Below are positions 37,045-45,996 of a stretch of DNA of 64,000 nucleotides, piece after piece. Source of the DNA: UBA12202 sp049595035 (GTDB lineage: Bacteria > Pseudomonadota > Alphaproteobacteria > Puniceispirillales > UBA1172). The notes beneath the pieces were generated by a model that was not told the origin of the DNA, did no database searches, and saw nothing but the letters and a program-made list of their open reading frames with translations. The number at the start of each line of letters is the position of its first letter. Position 1 is the first letter of the stretch. Position numbers and translations under genes: made by a program. Where the stretch lies: the NCBI GenBank assembly GCA_049595035.1, contig JBMYKD010000008.1:19837-83836 (forward strand), given 5' to 3'.

Positions 37045-38465
37045 GCTATCACCTCATCACCTGTTATGGCGCTGATCTGTTCTGGTAATGCGGTTGCCCA
37101 GTTTGTAATCGTGCCAGCCCCAAGGCACATGACCACATCCCCCGGCCTTGCCTTGGCCATAACAAGTTGTGCCAGATCATCAGGTTGTTCCAATGCTTCT
37201 ACCGACGGATGCCCATGCGCGCGCAGATTATTGACAAAATCATCACGGCCATATCCTTCTATCGGGGTTTCGCCGGCGGCATAGATATCGCTGATAATCA
37301 CATGATCAGCATCATTGAAACAGGCACAGAACTCATCAAACAGATCACGCATCCGTGTGTAACGGTGAGGCTGGAAAACAGCAATGATCTGATGTTTTGG
37401 CTTAAGCATCCGGGCGGCGGAAAGCGCGGCTGTAATTTCAACAGGGTGGTGGCCGTAATCATCAATGATGGTGATATCAGACACGCATCCTTTTTTGTCA
37501 AACCGCCGTCCTACGCCTTTGAACTGGCTAACAGCATGAATAATCTTATCAGTGGCTATCCCCATTTCCAGACAGACGCTGATGGCGGCAAGTGTGTTCA
37601 GCACATTATGATCACCCAGCATGGGCAGGCGAAAGCCTTCGATGATGCCATGCTGGTTAATGCGTTTGCTGACCATGGCATCAAACACCATATTGCCATT
37701 ATCGGGACGTAAATTAATGCCTCTTATATCGGCACTGGCTGAAAATCCGTATGAAATGATCCGACGTTCCGGAATATCGGCAATCATGCGCTGGACAATG
37801 GGATGATCAATGCACAAACTGGCAAAACCGTAAAACGGAATAGATGCTACAAAATCCCTGAATGCCTGTTTAAGATTGTCAAAACTGCCATGATGATCCA
37901 GATGTTCGGGGTCGATATTGGTGACAACGGCTACCGTCGGGTTCAGTCTGGAAAAAGACCCATCGCTTTCATCTGCTTCGACCACCATCCATTCGCTTTT
38001 GCCCAATTTGGCATTACTACCCCATCCGGTGATAATGCCGCCATTGATGACAGTTGGGTCAATGCCGCCCATATCCAGCAGCGATGCCACCAGTGATGTG
38101 GTGGTAGTCTTTCCATGGGTGCCGGCAATAGCAACAGACCATTTCAGCCGCATTAATTCGCCCAGCATTTCCGCCCGATGCACAACTGGCAGAAAATGTT
38201 TTCTGGCCGCTATCATTTCGGGGTTATCTGGTTTGATGGCGGTGGAAACAACGACAATCGCAGCACCGGAAACATTGTCTTCATGCTGGCCGATGGTGAT
38301 GGCAATCCCCTTGGCAATCAGCCTTTTTACATTGGCGTTGCTGGACATATCACTGCCGCTTACCTGATACCCCATATCATGAAGAATCTCGGCAATGCCA
38401 CTCATCCCGATGCCGCCAATACCGGTGAAGTGTATCCTACCAATGCTGAGGGGAAGCTGGCTCAT
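37041..38465 (-). CDS. murC: MurC, UDP-MurNAc--L-alanine ligase
   Basis: 474-aa Mur ligase adding the first amino acid of the stem peptide. The N-terminal Rossmann part has HFTGIGGIGMSGIAEIL. The ATP loop is IAGTHGKTTTTSLVASL, the central domain VVEADESDGSF and NIDPEHLDHHG, and the C-terminal domain VIDDYGHHPVEI plus FQPHRYTR. All are diagnostic of MurC over MurD/E/F. It overlaps murG by 4 bases. Confidence 0.97.
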   Translation of the reverse strand: MSQLPLSIGRIHFTGIGGIGMSGIAEILHDMGYQVSGSDMSSNANVKRLIAKGIAITIGQHEDNVSGAAIVVVSTAIKPDNPEMIAARKHFLPVVHRAEMLGELMRLKWSVAIAGTHGKTTTTSLVASLLDMGGIDPTVINGGIITGWGSNAKLGKSEWMVVEADESDGSFSRLNPTVAVVTNIDPEHLDHHGSFDNLKQAFRDFVASIPFYGFASLCIDHPIVQRMIADIPERRIISYGFSASADIRGINLRPDNGNMVFDAMVSKRINQHGIIEGFRLPMLGDHNVLNTLAAISVCLEMGIATDKIIHAVSQFKGVGRRFDKKGCVSDITIIDDYGHHPVEITAALSAARMLKPKHQIIAVFQPHRYTRMRDLFDEFCACFNDADHVIISDIYAAGETPIEGYGRDDFVNNLRAHGHPSVEALEQPDDLAQLVMAKARPGDVVMCLGAGTITNWATALPEQISAITGDEVIA

Positions 38466-39565
38466 GTCGTGTGTTCCCTCCGGGTAAGGCTGATGATATG
38501 TTCAGCCAGATCTTTTGCCGCATCTGGTTTTGCCAGTTGCATGATATTGGTAGCGGCGACAGTTAGGCGGGCAGGGTCAGCAATCAGGGCGGCAATTTTG
38601 CCTGCCAGCGAACCTGCACTCATTTCTGATTCCGGGGTAAGCCAGCCGCCGCCAATGTCATGGACGACCTGTGCATTTGCTGTCTGGTGATTATCCATGG
38701 CGTGGGGATATGGTACCAAAAGGGCAGGGCGACCCGCGGCCGCCAGTTCTGCCACCGATGATGCGCCAGCCCGACAGATCACCAGATGTGCCTGTTTCAT
38801 TTCAGCGCTTATATCATGGATGAATGAGGTAAGCTCAGCATTGATGCCGCTGTTTTTATATCGCGCTCTGACTTCGTCCATCTGTTCTGCTCTGACCTGA
38901 TGCACCAGTTTCAGACGTGTTTTTAAATCATCAGGCAGGCGGCTAATGGCTTCGGGCACGGTTTCACCAAATACCTTTGCCCCCAGACTGCCACCGGCAA
39001 TAAGAATGCGAATAGGTTTGTTATCTTCTGGTGGGGTATAGCCATCCTCGCCAATGTGATGAAACGCGGCACGGACAGGGGTTCCGGTAATAACGACCGG
39101 GGTTTTATTAGCAGGCTCAATACCTTTCGTATCTGGCCATGATGTGGCTAGCAACCTGACACGTCTGGCCAGAAAACGGTTAGCTCTTCCCATTGAAGCG
39201 TTCTGTTCATGAAGCATCACCGGCAGGCCAAGCCCATAAGCGGCCATGACAGGCGGTACAGCCGGATAACCACCAAAGCCGATAACCGCTTTTGGCCGGC
39301 GGAACAGAATGGATCCAACAGATGAAAGCAATCCCATGCCAAGGCGGAACAGTCGCCATAACCGCAGATGAAGACGTGAAGCAAAGGGCGATGCCGCCGA
39401 AATGGTGATAGTTTTCAACCCTTGCGGTATCATATGCCGACCACGTTTGTCGGTAACAAATACAGGCGTCCATCCCTGATCAATTAAATACTCACCGACG
39501 GCTAGGGCTGGAAAAATATGACCGCCTGTTCCACCTGCTGCTAGCATGATTACCGGTTTAGCCAT
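38462..39565 (-). CDS. murG: MurG, lipid II synthase
   Basis: Peripheral inner-membrane GT28 glycosyltransferase adding GlcNAc to lipid I. The N-terminal GGTGGHIFPALAVGEYL, the membrane-association region PKAVIGFGGYPAVPPVMAA, then LHEQNASMGRANRFLARRV and the UDP-binding VICRAGASSVAELAAAGRPA are all present. I chose the ATG at 39565 (MAKPVIMLAAGG, 367 aa), which overlaps the ftsW stop by 8 bases; a start 4 codons earlier is possible. Confidence 0.96.
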   Translation of the reverse strand: MAKPVIMLAAGGTGGHIFPALAVGEYLIDQGWTPVFVTDKRGRHMIPQGLKTITISAASPFASRLHLRLWRLFRLGMGLLSSVGSILFRRPKAVIGFGGYPAVPPVMAAYGLGLPVMLHEQNASMGRANRFLARRVRLLATSWPDTKGIEPANKTPVVITGTPVRAAFHHIGEDGYTPPEDNKPIRILIAGGSLGAKVFGETVPEAISRLPDDLKTRLKLVHQVRAEQMDEVRARYKNSGINAELTSFIHDISAEMKQAHLVICRAGASSVAELAAAGRPALLVPYPHAMDNHQTANAQVVHDIGGGWLTPESEMSAGSLAGKIAALIADPARLTVAATNIMQLAKPDAAKDLAEHIISLTRREHTT

Positions 39566-40712
39566 AGGCTTCTCCATGCTTGGTCTGGGTGGTCGTTTCC
39601 GTTTGGGGTGGCGCGTCCCGATATTGACGATGTCTGGTTAGCGCAATCAATAATCCGATAGTCAAACCGGATGTCATCAAGGATGATCCACCATAACTGA
39701 TGAAAGGCAGGGTCATGCCTTTTGTCGGAATCAGCTGGACAGATGACGCCATATGGATAGCCGCCTGTAATCCGAATTGCAGGGTCAGGCCAGCAATGGC
39801 TAATGTCCGGAACAGACTATTTGATGTCTGGGCATGGGCAAAGCCACGTTGCACCACGATAATATAACAGATGATCAGGGCAATGCAGATCAAAACGCCA
39901 TATTCTTCGGCGGTGACCGCAAAGATGAAATCCGCATGTGCATCTGGTAAATATTTTTTAATCACCCCTTCGGATGCGCCAACACCCAATAGCCCGCCAT
40001 GAGAAAAGCTTTCCATGGCGATATCGGCCTGATCATTTGTGCCATTGAGAAATTTGTTCACCCTGATCGTGACATGCGGCATAAAAATATAGGCCAGATA
40101 ACCTGCAATTGGTGCCAGTGCAGCCAGACCAATAACCTGTCCGATAGGCATTCCTGCCAGAAAAATCAGCATGGCCCATGTCATCACAAAAAGAATGGTC
40201 ATGCCAATATCAGGCTGTAAGACAAGCAACAAAACCATCAGTCCAAGCAGACCAATAGATATGATCCAGCCGGGGAAATTCTGCTCTTCCCGCCACATGC
40301 TCAAAAGCCAGGCAGAGGTGATGGCAAAACACGGCTTGGCAAACTCGGATGGCTGTATCTTAAAAGCACCTAATGAAATCCAGCGGGTAGCACCCTTGAC
40401 TTCATCCCCGATCATCAATGTCATGCCGATCATGATCATGGTGGCTATCAGGCCTAATATGCCAACGACTCTGATCATGCCTTCGTTAAGCATAGCCATG
40501 CTGACCATCAGAATAAGGCAAAGCACCAGAAATACGGCATGTCTGATCACAAAATGCCACTCATTATATCCAATTTTTAGAGCAATGGTCGGACTTGCCG
40601 CCATCACCATGAACAAACCGGCGACACATAAAAGCAATGCCAGTGATAAAATCGTTCTATCGATAGTCCACCACCAGATGCTGACAAAACTCCGATCTGT
40701 CCGATTAAACAT
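39558..40712 (-). CDS. ftsW: FtsW, septal peptidoglycan polymerase
   Basis: SEDS-family glycosyltransferase with about ten membrane helices that works with FtsI. Family motifs include GATRWISLGAFKIQPSEFAK, LLLVLQPDIGMTILFVMTW, MPDAHADFIF-like (LPDAHADFIFAVTAEEYG, with the catalytic Asp loop upstream) and GMTLPFISYGGSSLMTSGL. I chose the ATG at 40712 (384 aa), since GGAG lies 7 bases upstream inside the end of murD. The open frame runs much further upstream, to 40844, but that segment is inside murD and has no FtsW character. Confidence 0.95.
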   Translation of the reverse strand: MFNRTDRSFVSIWWWTIDRTILSLALLLCVAGLFMVMAASPTIALKIGYNEWHFVIRHAVFLVLCLILMVSMAMLNEGMIRVVGILGLIATMIMIGMTLMIGDEVKGATRWISLGAFKIQPSEFAKPCFAITSAWLLSMWREEQNFPGWIISIGLLGLMVLLLVLQPDIGMTILFVMTWAMLIFLAGMPIGQVIGLAALAPIAGYLAYIFMPHVTIRVNKFLNGTNDQADIAMESFSHGGLLGVGASEGVIKKYLPDAHADFIFAVTAEEYGVLICIALIICYIIVVQRGFAHAQTSNSLFRTLAIAGLTLQFGLQAAIHMASSVQLIPTKGMTLPFISYGGSSLMTSGLTIGLLIALTRHRQYRDAPPQTETTTQTKHGEAYG

Positions 40713-42033
40713 GGGCATGCTCCATCGGGTGTGTTTCAGCCAGAATATGATTGACGGCGGCGCGGAAACAATCGCCTCTATGTTCAAAGTTTTTAAACTG
40801 ATCAAAGCTGGCGGCCGCAGGGGAAAGCAATACAGTAGCGCCATCTATCTGATCATGATGGGCTTTTGCATAAGCTGATTGCGTCGCCTGTTCAATGGTG
40901 TGACAGGCATTAACGGGGATATATGGCGTCAGAATATCCACGCAATCAGCGGGTTCTGCCCCGATCACGAAAGCATGGCGAACATGATCAAGGGCGTTTA
41001 TGGTATCACCCAGGCCATCTTCTTTCATCTGTCCGCCAACAATCCAGTATATAGCCGGATAACTGGTTAGGGCTTTCGCCGCGGCAATACCATTGGTCGC
41101 TTTGCTGTCATTGACAAATTGAATGCCATCACGCTGACCCAGCCATTCCATCCGGTGGGCAAGGCCTTTAAATCCGGAAAGCGTTTCTTCCCATGATGAT
41201 ACCGAAATATCCAGCCGGTCACAGATCAGCATGGCGGCGGCAATATTCATCAGGTTATGTCCACCTTTCAACGCTGGCGGCAGGTTGATATTCGGTTGTT
41301 TGGCTGATACCACATCCGGATCAATGCTAATGGCAATATGGCTAAATGTTGCGGCAATGTCCTGACAGGCATTATCTGTTCCTACAATCAACCCACCTGT
41401 TCCGGTGACAGCATGGGCAATCTGTTCTTTTGCGGCGCGGTATCCATCCCATCCCCCGTGCCTGTCCAGATGGTCAGGGGTAATATTGAGAATGGCGGCC
41501 GCATCTAGCCGAAGCGAAGGCGTAATCTCCAACTGATAGGATGATAGCTCAAGCACGATGATGCCATCAGCCCCCGGATCATTCAGTGCCATAACGGGTG
41601 TGCCAATATTGCCGCCGGTTATAGTGGGTATGCCGCATTGATTAATAATATGGGCAACCAGCGCCGTCGTAGTGGATTTACCATTGGTGCCGGTAATCCC
41701 GATGACCCGTGCCGCAATATCCGCGTTCATGAATAACTCGATATCACTGATGATGGGAATCTGTCTTGCCTGTGCCTGTTCTGCCGCCGGATGCGGGGCA
41801 GGGTAGCGTGTTGGAATCCCGGGGCTCATCACCAGCGCATCTATATCATCCCATGGCCATTGATCAGGGGCGGCAATAATCGCCTCTTGCGGGGTATGAT
41901 CTGGTATCATCTGATCATCATGGACATAACAGATAGCCCCTGCCATCAGCAACGCATCACAGGCACTGATGCCGGAACGGCCAAGCCCCAGAATGGCAAC
42001 AGTTTTTCCTGACATATGATGCGGAATGATCAT
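40705..42033 (-). CDS. murD: MurD, UDP-MurNAc-L-Ala--D-glutamate ligase
   Basis: 442-aa Mur ligase adding D-Glu. VAILGLGRSGISACDALL starts the UDP-binding domain. GITGTNGKSTTTALVAHI is the ATP loop, LELSSYQLE and NITPDHLDRHG mark the central domain, and FVNDSKATN and LSPAAASFDQFKNFEHRG are highly characteristic of MurD. It is 3 bases after mraY. The start is ATG 42033; a later Met at residue 7 is also possible. Confidence 0.97.
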   Translation of the reverse strand: MIIPHHMSGKTVAILGLGRSGISACDALLMAGAICYVHDDQMIPDHTPQEAIIAAPDQWPWDDIDALVMSPGIPTRYPAPHPAAEQAQARQIPIISDIELFMNADIAARVIGITGTNGKSTTTALVAHIINQCGIPTITGGNIGTPVMALNDPGADGIIVLELSSYQLEITPSLRLDAAAILNITPDHLDRHGGWDGYRAAKEQIAHAVTGTGGLIVGTDNACQDIAATFSHIAISIDPDVVSAKQPNINLPPALKGGHNLMNIAAAMLICDRLDISVSSWEETLSGFKGLAHRMEWLGQRDGIQFVNDSKATNGIAAAKALTSYPAIYWIVGGQMKEDGLGDTINALDHVRHAFVIGAEPADCVDILTPYIPVNACHTIEQATQSAYAKAHHDQIDGATVLLSPAAASFDQFKNFEHRGDCFRAAVNHILAETHPMEHAHV

Positions 42034-42036
42034 GCT

Positions 42037-43125
42037 CTATCTCAGTTTTAGTGTTGCAAGGCCAATCAGGGCAAGAATGATGGAAATGATCCAGAAACGG
42101 ATGACGATGGTTGGTTCCGCCCAGCCCTTTTTTTCAAAGTGGTGATGCAGGGGAGCCATGGCAAAAACACGCTTGCCGGTCAGTTTAAACGATACCACCT
42201 GAACAATAACGGAAACGGTTTCCAGAACAAAAAGTCCACCGATAATAGCAAGAACAAGCTCATGGCGGGTGGCAACAGACATGGCGCCCAGACAACCGCC
42301 TAACGACAGTGAACCTGTATCTCCCATGAAAACGCTGGCAGGCGGCGCATTATACCATAAGAAACCAAGCCCGGCACCGATCAGCGCACCGCACATGACC
42401 GTTAGCTCACCGGTTCCGGGAACATAATGCAATTGCAGATAATCCGAATATACCGCATTACCAACCAGATAGGAAATCAGGGCAAAGGATAACGCACAGA
42501 TGATCACAGGGCCGATAGCCAGCCCGTCAAGCCCATCTGTCAGATTAACAGCGTTGGATGCCGCCACCATGACAAAGATGGCAAATGGCACATAAAGCAT
42601 GCCAAGCGGTAAAAGCACATCCTTAAATGATGGAATGGCAAGCGAATAGCGTAAGGAAAGGGGCGTAACTTCAACCAGATATAATGTTGCCAGAAAGGCA
42701 ATTCCGACCTGTGCAATGAGTTTGACACGTCCGGGGATTCCTTTGGAATTGCGCCGCTTGATTTTCAGATAGTCATCAGAAAACCCGATCAGGCCGTAAC
42801 CAATAGACACAAACAGAACAGGCCACAGATATATGCTGGCCATCGGTATCCATAATAGTGACGATACCCCGAACGCCACAAGGATCAGCAACCCCCCCAT
42901 GGTAGGCGTGCCTTTTTTGGTGACGATATGGCTTTCCGGGCCATCATCACGGATAGGCTGCCCTTCGCCTTGCAGCGATTTAAGCCAGTTGATCATCATG
43001 CCGCCAAACAGGAAGGAAATGATCAAGGCTGTCATAATTGCCCCGCCTGTCCGGAAAGTGATATAGCGGAAAATGTTAAACAGCTGAAATTGGTCAGCAA
43101 GGGGAACCAGCAGATCAGGCAGCAT
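42037..43125 (-). CDS. mraY: MraY, lipid I synthase
   Basis: Ten-helix inner-membrane phospho-MurNAc-pentapeptide transferase. Signatures: GTPTMGGLLILVAF, GFSDDYLKIKRRNSKGIPGR, NAVNLTDGLDGLAIGP with the catalytic acidic residues, VFMGDTGSLSLGG, and near the C-terminus APLHHHFEKKGWAE. I place the start at 43125 (MLPDLLVPLADQFQ, 362 aa), with GGAG just upstream; another ATG 4 codons earlier is possible. The start lies inside the last codons of murF. Confidence 0.97.
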   Translation of the reverse strand: MLPDLLVPLADQFQLFNIFRYITFRTGGAIMTALIISFLFGGMMINWLKSLQGEGQPIRDDGPESHIVTKKGTPTMGGLLILVAFGVSSLLWIPMASIYLWPVLFVSIGYGLIGFSDDYLKIKRRNSKGIPGRVKLIAQVGIAFLATLYLVEVTPLSLRYSLAIPSFKDVLLPLGMLYVPFAIFVMVAASNAVNLTDGLDGLAIGPVIICALSFALISYLVGNAVYSDYLQLHYVPGTGELTVMCGALIGAGLGFLWYNAPPASVFMGDTGSLSLGGCLGAMSVATRHELVLAIIGGLFVLETVSVIVQVVSFKLTGKRVFAMAPLHHHFEKKGWAEPTIVIRFWIISIILALIGLATLKLR

Positions 43126-44545
43126 GGCTATCTCCATTTGATGCTGAAGAAGATGATTTGAGGGTATTTACAAGTTTGGTCAGGCCAACGCCATGTGATC
43201 CCTTAACCAGAACAGCATCATTATGTTCCAGCACTGACCCCATCAATCTGATGGCGGCATCTACATCCTTGACATGTATGGCGGTAACACCGGGGCTTGA
43301 AATGGCATGGTTTAAATGTTCCATCAATGGGCCAACAGTGATCAGGATGGATATCCCTGATGATTCTACCATATGGGCAAGCGCGGCATGTTTTTCGGCG
43401 GCAGTATGACCTAATTCGCGCATATCACCCAGAATAGCTATCCGGCGGCCGGTGACGCGGTCACTACCAAAATTTTCAATTGCCGATGCCATGGATAACG
43501 GGCTGGCGTTATAACTGTCATCAATCAGCGTTAATCCGATGGAGGCATCCTTGTTTCGCCAGATCAGTTGACTGCGTTCACCGCGCCCGGGTAAATCCCG
43601 TGCTGATGCTAAGGCGGATAAAGCAGGGTCAAGCGGCAAACCAAGCACATCAACAATGCCTAACGCAATCAGGCCGGCACCTGCCCAGTGTGATGCCATC
43701 ATGCCAAGGGAAAAGCTAATAGGCTCCCCCCGGATATTGGCGTTAATCTTAATGCCATCTGCATGCCGCGTGACTTTGATGAGCTGATATTCTGCCTCAT
43801 CAGATAACCCGAAACGCAGCACTTTTCTGGCGCCGGCATCATAGGCTTTCTGATGCAGTGGCGGCGTGAAATGATCACTGGTATTGATCATGGCTATACC
43901 ATGGCTATCAGGATGCGCTAATCCGTCAAAGATTTCCGCCTTTGCCATGGCTATGTCATTGAGATGTTCAAAATGACCAATATGACTATCGGAAATAGTG
44001 GTAATAACAGCAATATCAGGGGCAACCAGCTGGCTAAGTGGTGATAATTCACCAGCATGGTTCATACCAAGTTCAAAGACACCAAAATCACATGAAGCCG
44101 GCATTCTGGCCAGACTTAATGGTGCGCCTATATGATTGTTCAGATTGCCTTCGGAAAAATGTGTTGCCCCGTAACTGGCCAGCACTTTTGCTACCAGCAT
44201 CCGGGTTCCGGTTTTGCCGACACTGCCGGTAATGGCAATGCGCCGGCCTTGGTGACGTTGGCGGGCGGCAAAAGCCAACATTTCACATGCTGTCATGGTA
44301 TTATCTACCGTGATGGTGTTAATGTCTGTTTCGACCGGACGCGATATTAACGCGGCAACGGCTCCCTTTTGTTTTGCTTCCTCGATATGGTCGTGACCAT
44401 CATGGCGGTCGCCTTTCAGGGCTATAAACAGATCCCCTGATGACACGTGACGGCTGTCAATGCTGATACCATCAGCTGACCATGTGGTATCACCATCCGT
44501 CTTACCATTTACAGCAGAGATAATGTCAGCCGCTGTCCAGATCAT
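43115..44545 (-). CDS. murF: MurF, UDP-MurNAc-tripeptide--D-Ala-D-Ala ligase
   Basis: 476-aa Mur ligase adding the D-Ala-D-Ala dipeptide made by Ddl. The N-terminal domain has GISIDSRHVSSGDLFIALKG. The ATP loop is ITGSVGKTGTRMLVAKVL, followed by NNHIGAPLSLARMP, FELGMNHAGELSPLS, DDSYNASPLSM and LGDMRELG, all typical of MurF. It overlaps murE upstream by 4 bases and mraY downstream by about 11. Confidence 0.97.
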   Translation of the reverse strand: MIWTAADIISAVNGKTDGDTTWSADGISIDSRHVSSGDLFIALKGDRHDGHDHIEEAKQKGAVAALISRPVETDINTITVDNTMTACEMLAFAARQRHQGRRIAITGSVGKTGTRMLVAKVLASYGATHFSEGNLNNHIGAPLSLARMPASCDFGVFELGMNHAGELSPLSQLVAPDIAVITTISDSHIGHFEHLNDIAMAKAEIFDGLAHPDSHGIAMINTSDHFTPPLHQKAYDAGARKVLRFGLSDEAEYQLIKVTRHADGIKINANIRGEPISFSLGMMASHWAGAGLIALGIVDVLGLPLDPALSALASARDLPGRGERSQLIWRNKDASIGLTLIDDSYNASPLSMASAIENFGSDRVTGRRIAILGDMRELGHTAAEKHAALAHMVESSGISILITVGPLMEHLNHAISSPGVTAIHVKDVDAAIRLMGSVLEHNDAVLVKGSHGVGLTKLVNTLKSSSSASNGDSHAA

Positions 44546-45996
44546 GCTGTTTCTCCTGAGGCCTGACTCCGCAGAAAAGCGCGAACAACACCTTCATCAC
44601 TGAACGGTAAAGTTTCATCGCCAATAAGCTGTTGATTTTCATGACCCTTTCCAGCGATAAGCAGAATGTCACCATCTTTCAGCCGGGAAATGCCATGGGC
44701 AATGGCCTTGGCGCGATCAGCAACATTTTCAGCATCTGGGCAGCCAGCCATCACATCGGCTCTGATAGCATCAGGGTCTTCGTTGCGTGGATTATCATCA
44801 GTGACAATAATATGATCTGCCCATGCGGCTGCGCTTTTTCCCATATCGACCCGTTTGCCTTTATCTCTGTTACCGCCACAACCAAAAATGACACTCAACT
44901 TGCCCGTCGTAACCTGCCGGAGTGTTTTGAGAACGGTATCCAGTGCATCTGGTGTATGGGCATAATCAACCACGACTCTGGCCGTATTATGCGGCAGAAA
45001 AATGCTGTGCATGCGGCCATTTGCGGGCATCAGATAGGGCAGGGATAATAAGGCATGGGTCGCCGATAATCCTGACGCATGTGCCATAGCGGCCGCAAGA
45101 ACCGCATTCTCACCCTGAAATTCACCCAAAAGGGCAAGAGGAACCTTAAAGGTCTGATCTTTATGTTTAATACATACCAGCTGTCCCCATGGCAGATTTT
45201 GATTTTCCGCAATATGGAAATCGGCTTCTTCATGGCGGCCAACGGTAATGATGCGTATCTGGCGCGACGAAATCGCTTCAACAATAGCTTTACCGTAATC
45301 GTTATCAATATTGATAACGGCCGTGCCGCCATCATCCAGCTCGTCGGTGAAAAGACGCAATTTAGCGGCAAAATAGGCTTCTATGGTTTTGTGGTGGTCC
45401 AGATGATCGCGGGTCAGATTGGTAAAACCGGCCACGGCGATAGGCAGCTGGCTCAACCGGTGCTGTTCAATGCCATGGCTTGATGCTTCCAGCACCACAT
45501 GAGAGATATTATTATCACTTAGCTGTTCAATGGCTTTATGCAGGGTTAGGGCATCAGGCGTGGTTAGGGGCATTGGTAATTCCATATGACCTGACCGAAC
45601 ACCCAATGTGCCGATGCTTCCGGCCTGCCACCCCATACGAAGCCAGATTTGGCGTAAAAACTCAGCCACGGAAGTTTTGCCATTGGTGCCGGTTACTGCG
45701 GCTAGCAGATTGGGTTTTTTGCGGTGCAGCCGGTTAGCAATGCTGGCAAGCGTGATGCGGCTATCATTGACTTTTACCATGGGAACAGATGGCGTGGTGA
45801 TATCCTGATCAGTGATAATGGCCACTGCGCCATTTCTAATCGCATCATTGATGAATTGGTTGCCATCGTCGGATGTGCCTTTAATGGCAACAAAGACATA
45901 TCCTTCCTTTATCTGGCGTGAATCACAACTCACGCCATGGATAGCGGGATTATCTGTCACCAGATGCGCATGATCTAGCAGGTCAGAAAGATGCAT
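44542..45996 (-). CDS. murE: MurE, UDP-MurNAc-dipeptide--meso-diaminopimelate ligase
   Basis: 484-aa Mur ligase. The ATP loop is AVTGTNGKTSVAEFLRQI. VLEASSHGIEQHRL and NLTRDHLDHHKTIEAYF are central-domain signatures. The C-terminal VTDDNPRNEDP contains the DNPR motif that marks meso-diaminopimelate rather than lysine specificity, fitting Gram-negative peptidoglycan. I chose the ATG at 45996, where GAAGGGA stands upstream; the start overlaps the ftsI stop by 14 bases. Confidence 0.97.
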   Translation of the reverse strand: MHLSDLLDHAHLVTDNPAIHGVSCDSRQIKEGYVFVAIKGTSDDGNQFINDAIRNGAVAIITDQDITTPSVPMVKVNDSRITLASIANRLHRKKPNLLAAVTGTNGKTSVAEFLRQIWLRMGWQAGSIGTLGVRSGHMELPMPLTTPDALTLHKAIEQLSDNNISHVVLEASSHGIEQHRLSQLPIAVAGFTNLTRDHLDHHKTIEAYFAAKLRLFTDELDDGGTAVINIDNDYGKAIVEAISSRQIRIITVGRHEEADFHIAENQNLPWGQLVCIKHKDQTFKVPLALLGEFQGENAVLAAAMAHASGLSATHALLSLPYLMPANGRMHSIFLPHNTARVVVDYAHTPDALDTVLKTLRQVTTGKLSVIFGCGGNRDKGKRVDMGKSAAAWADHIIVTDDNPRNEDPDAIRADVMAGCPDAENVADRAKAIAHGISRLKDGDILLIAGKGHENQQLIGDETLPFSDEGVVRAFLRSQASGETA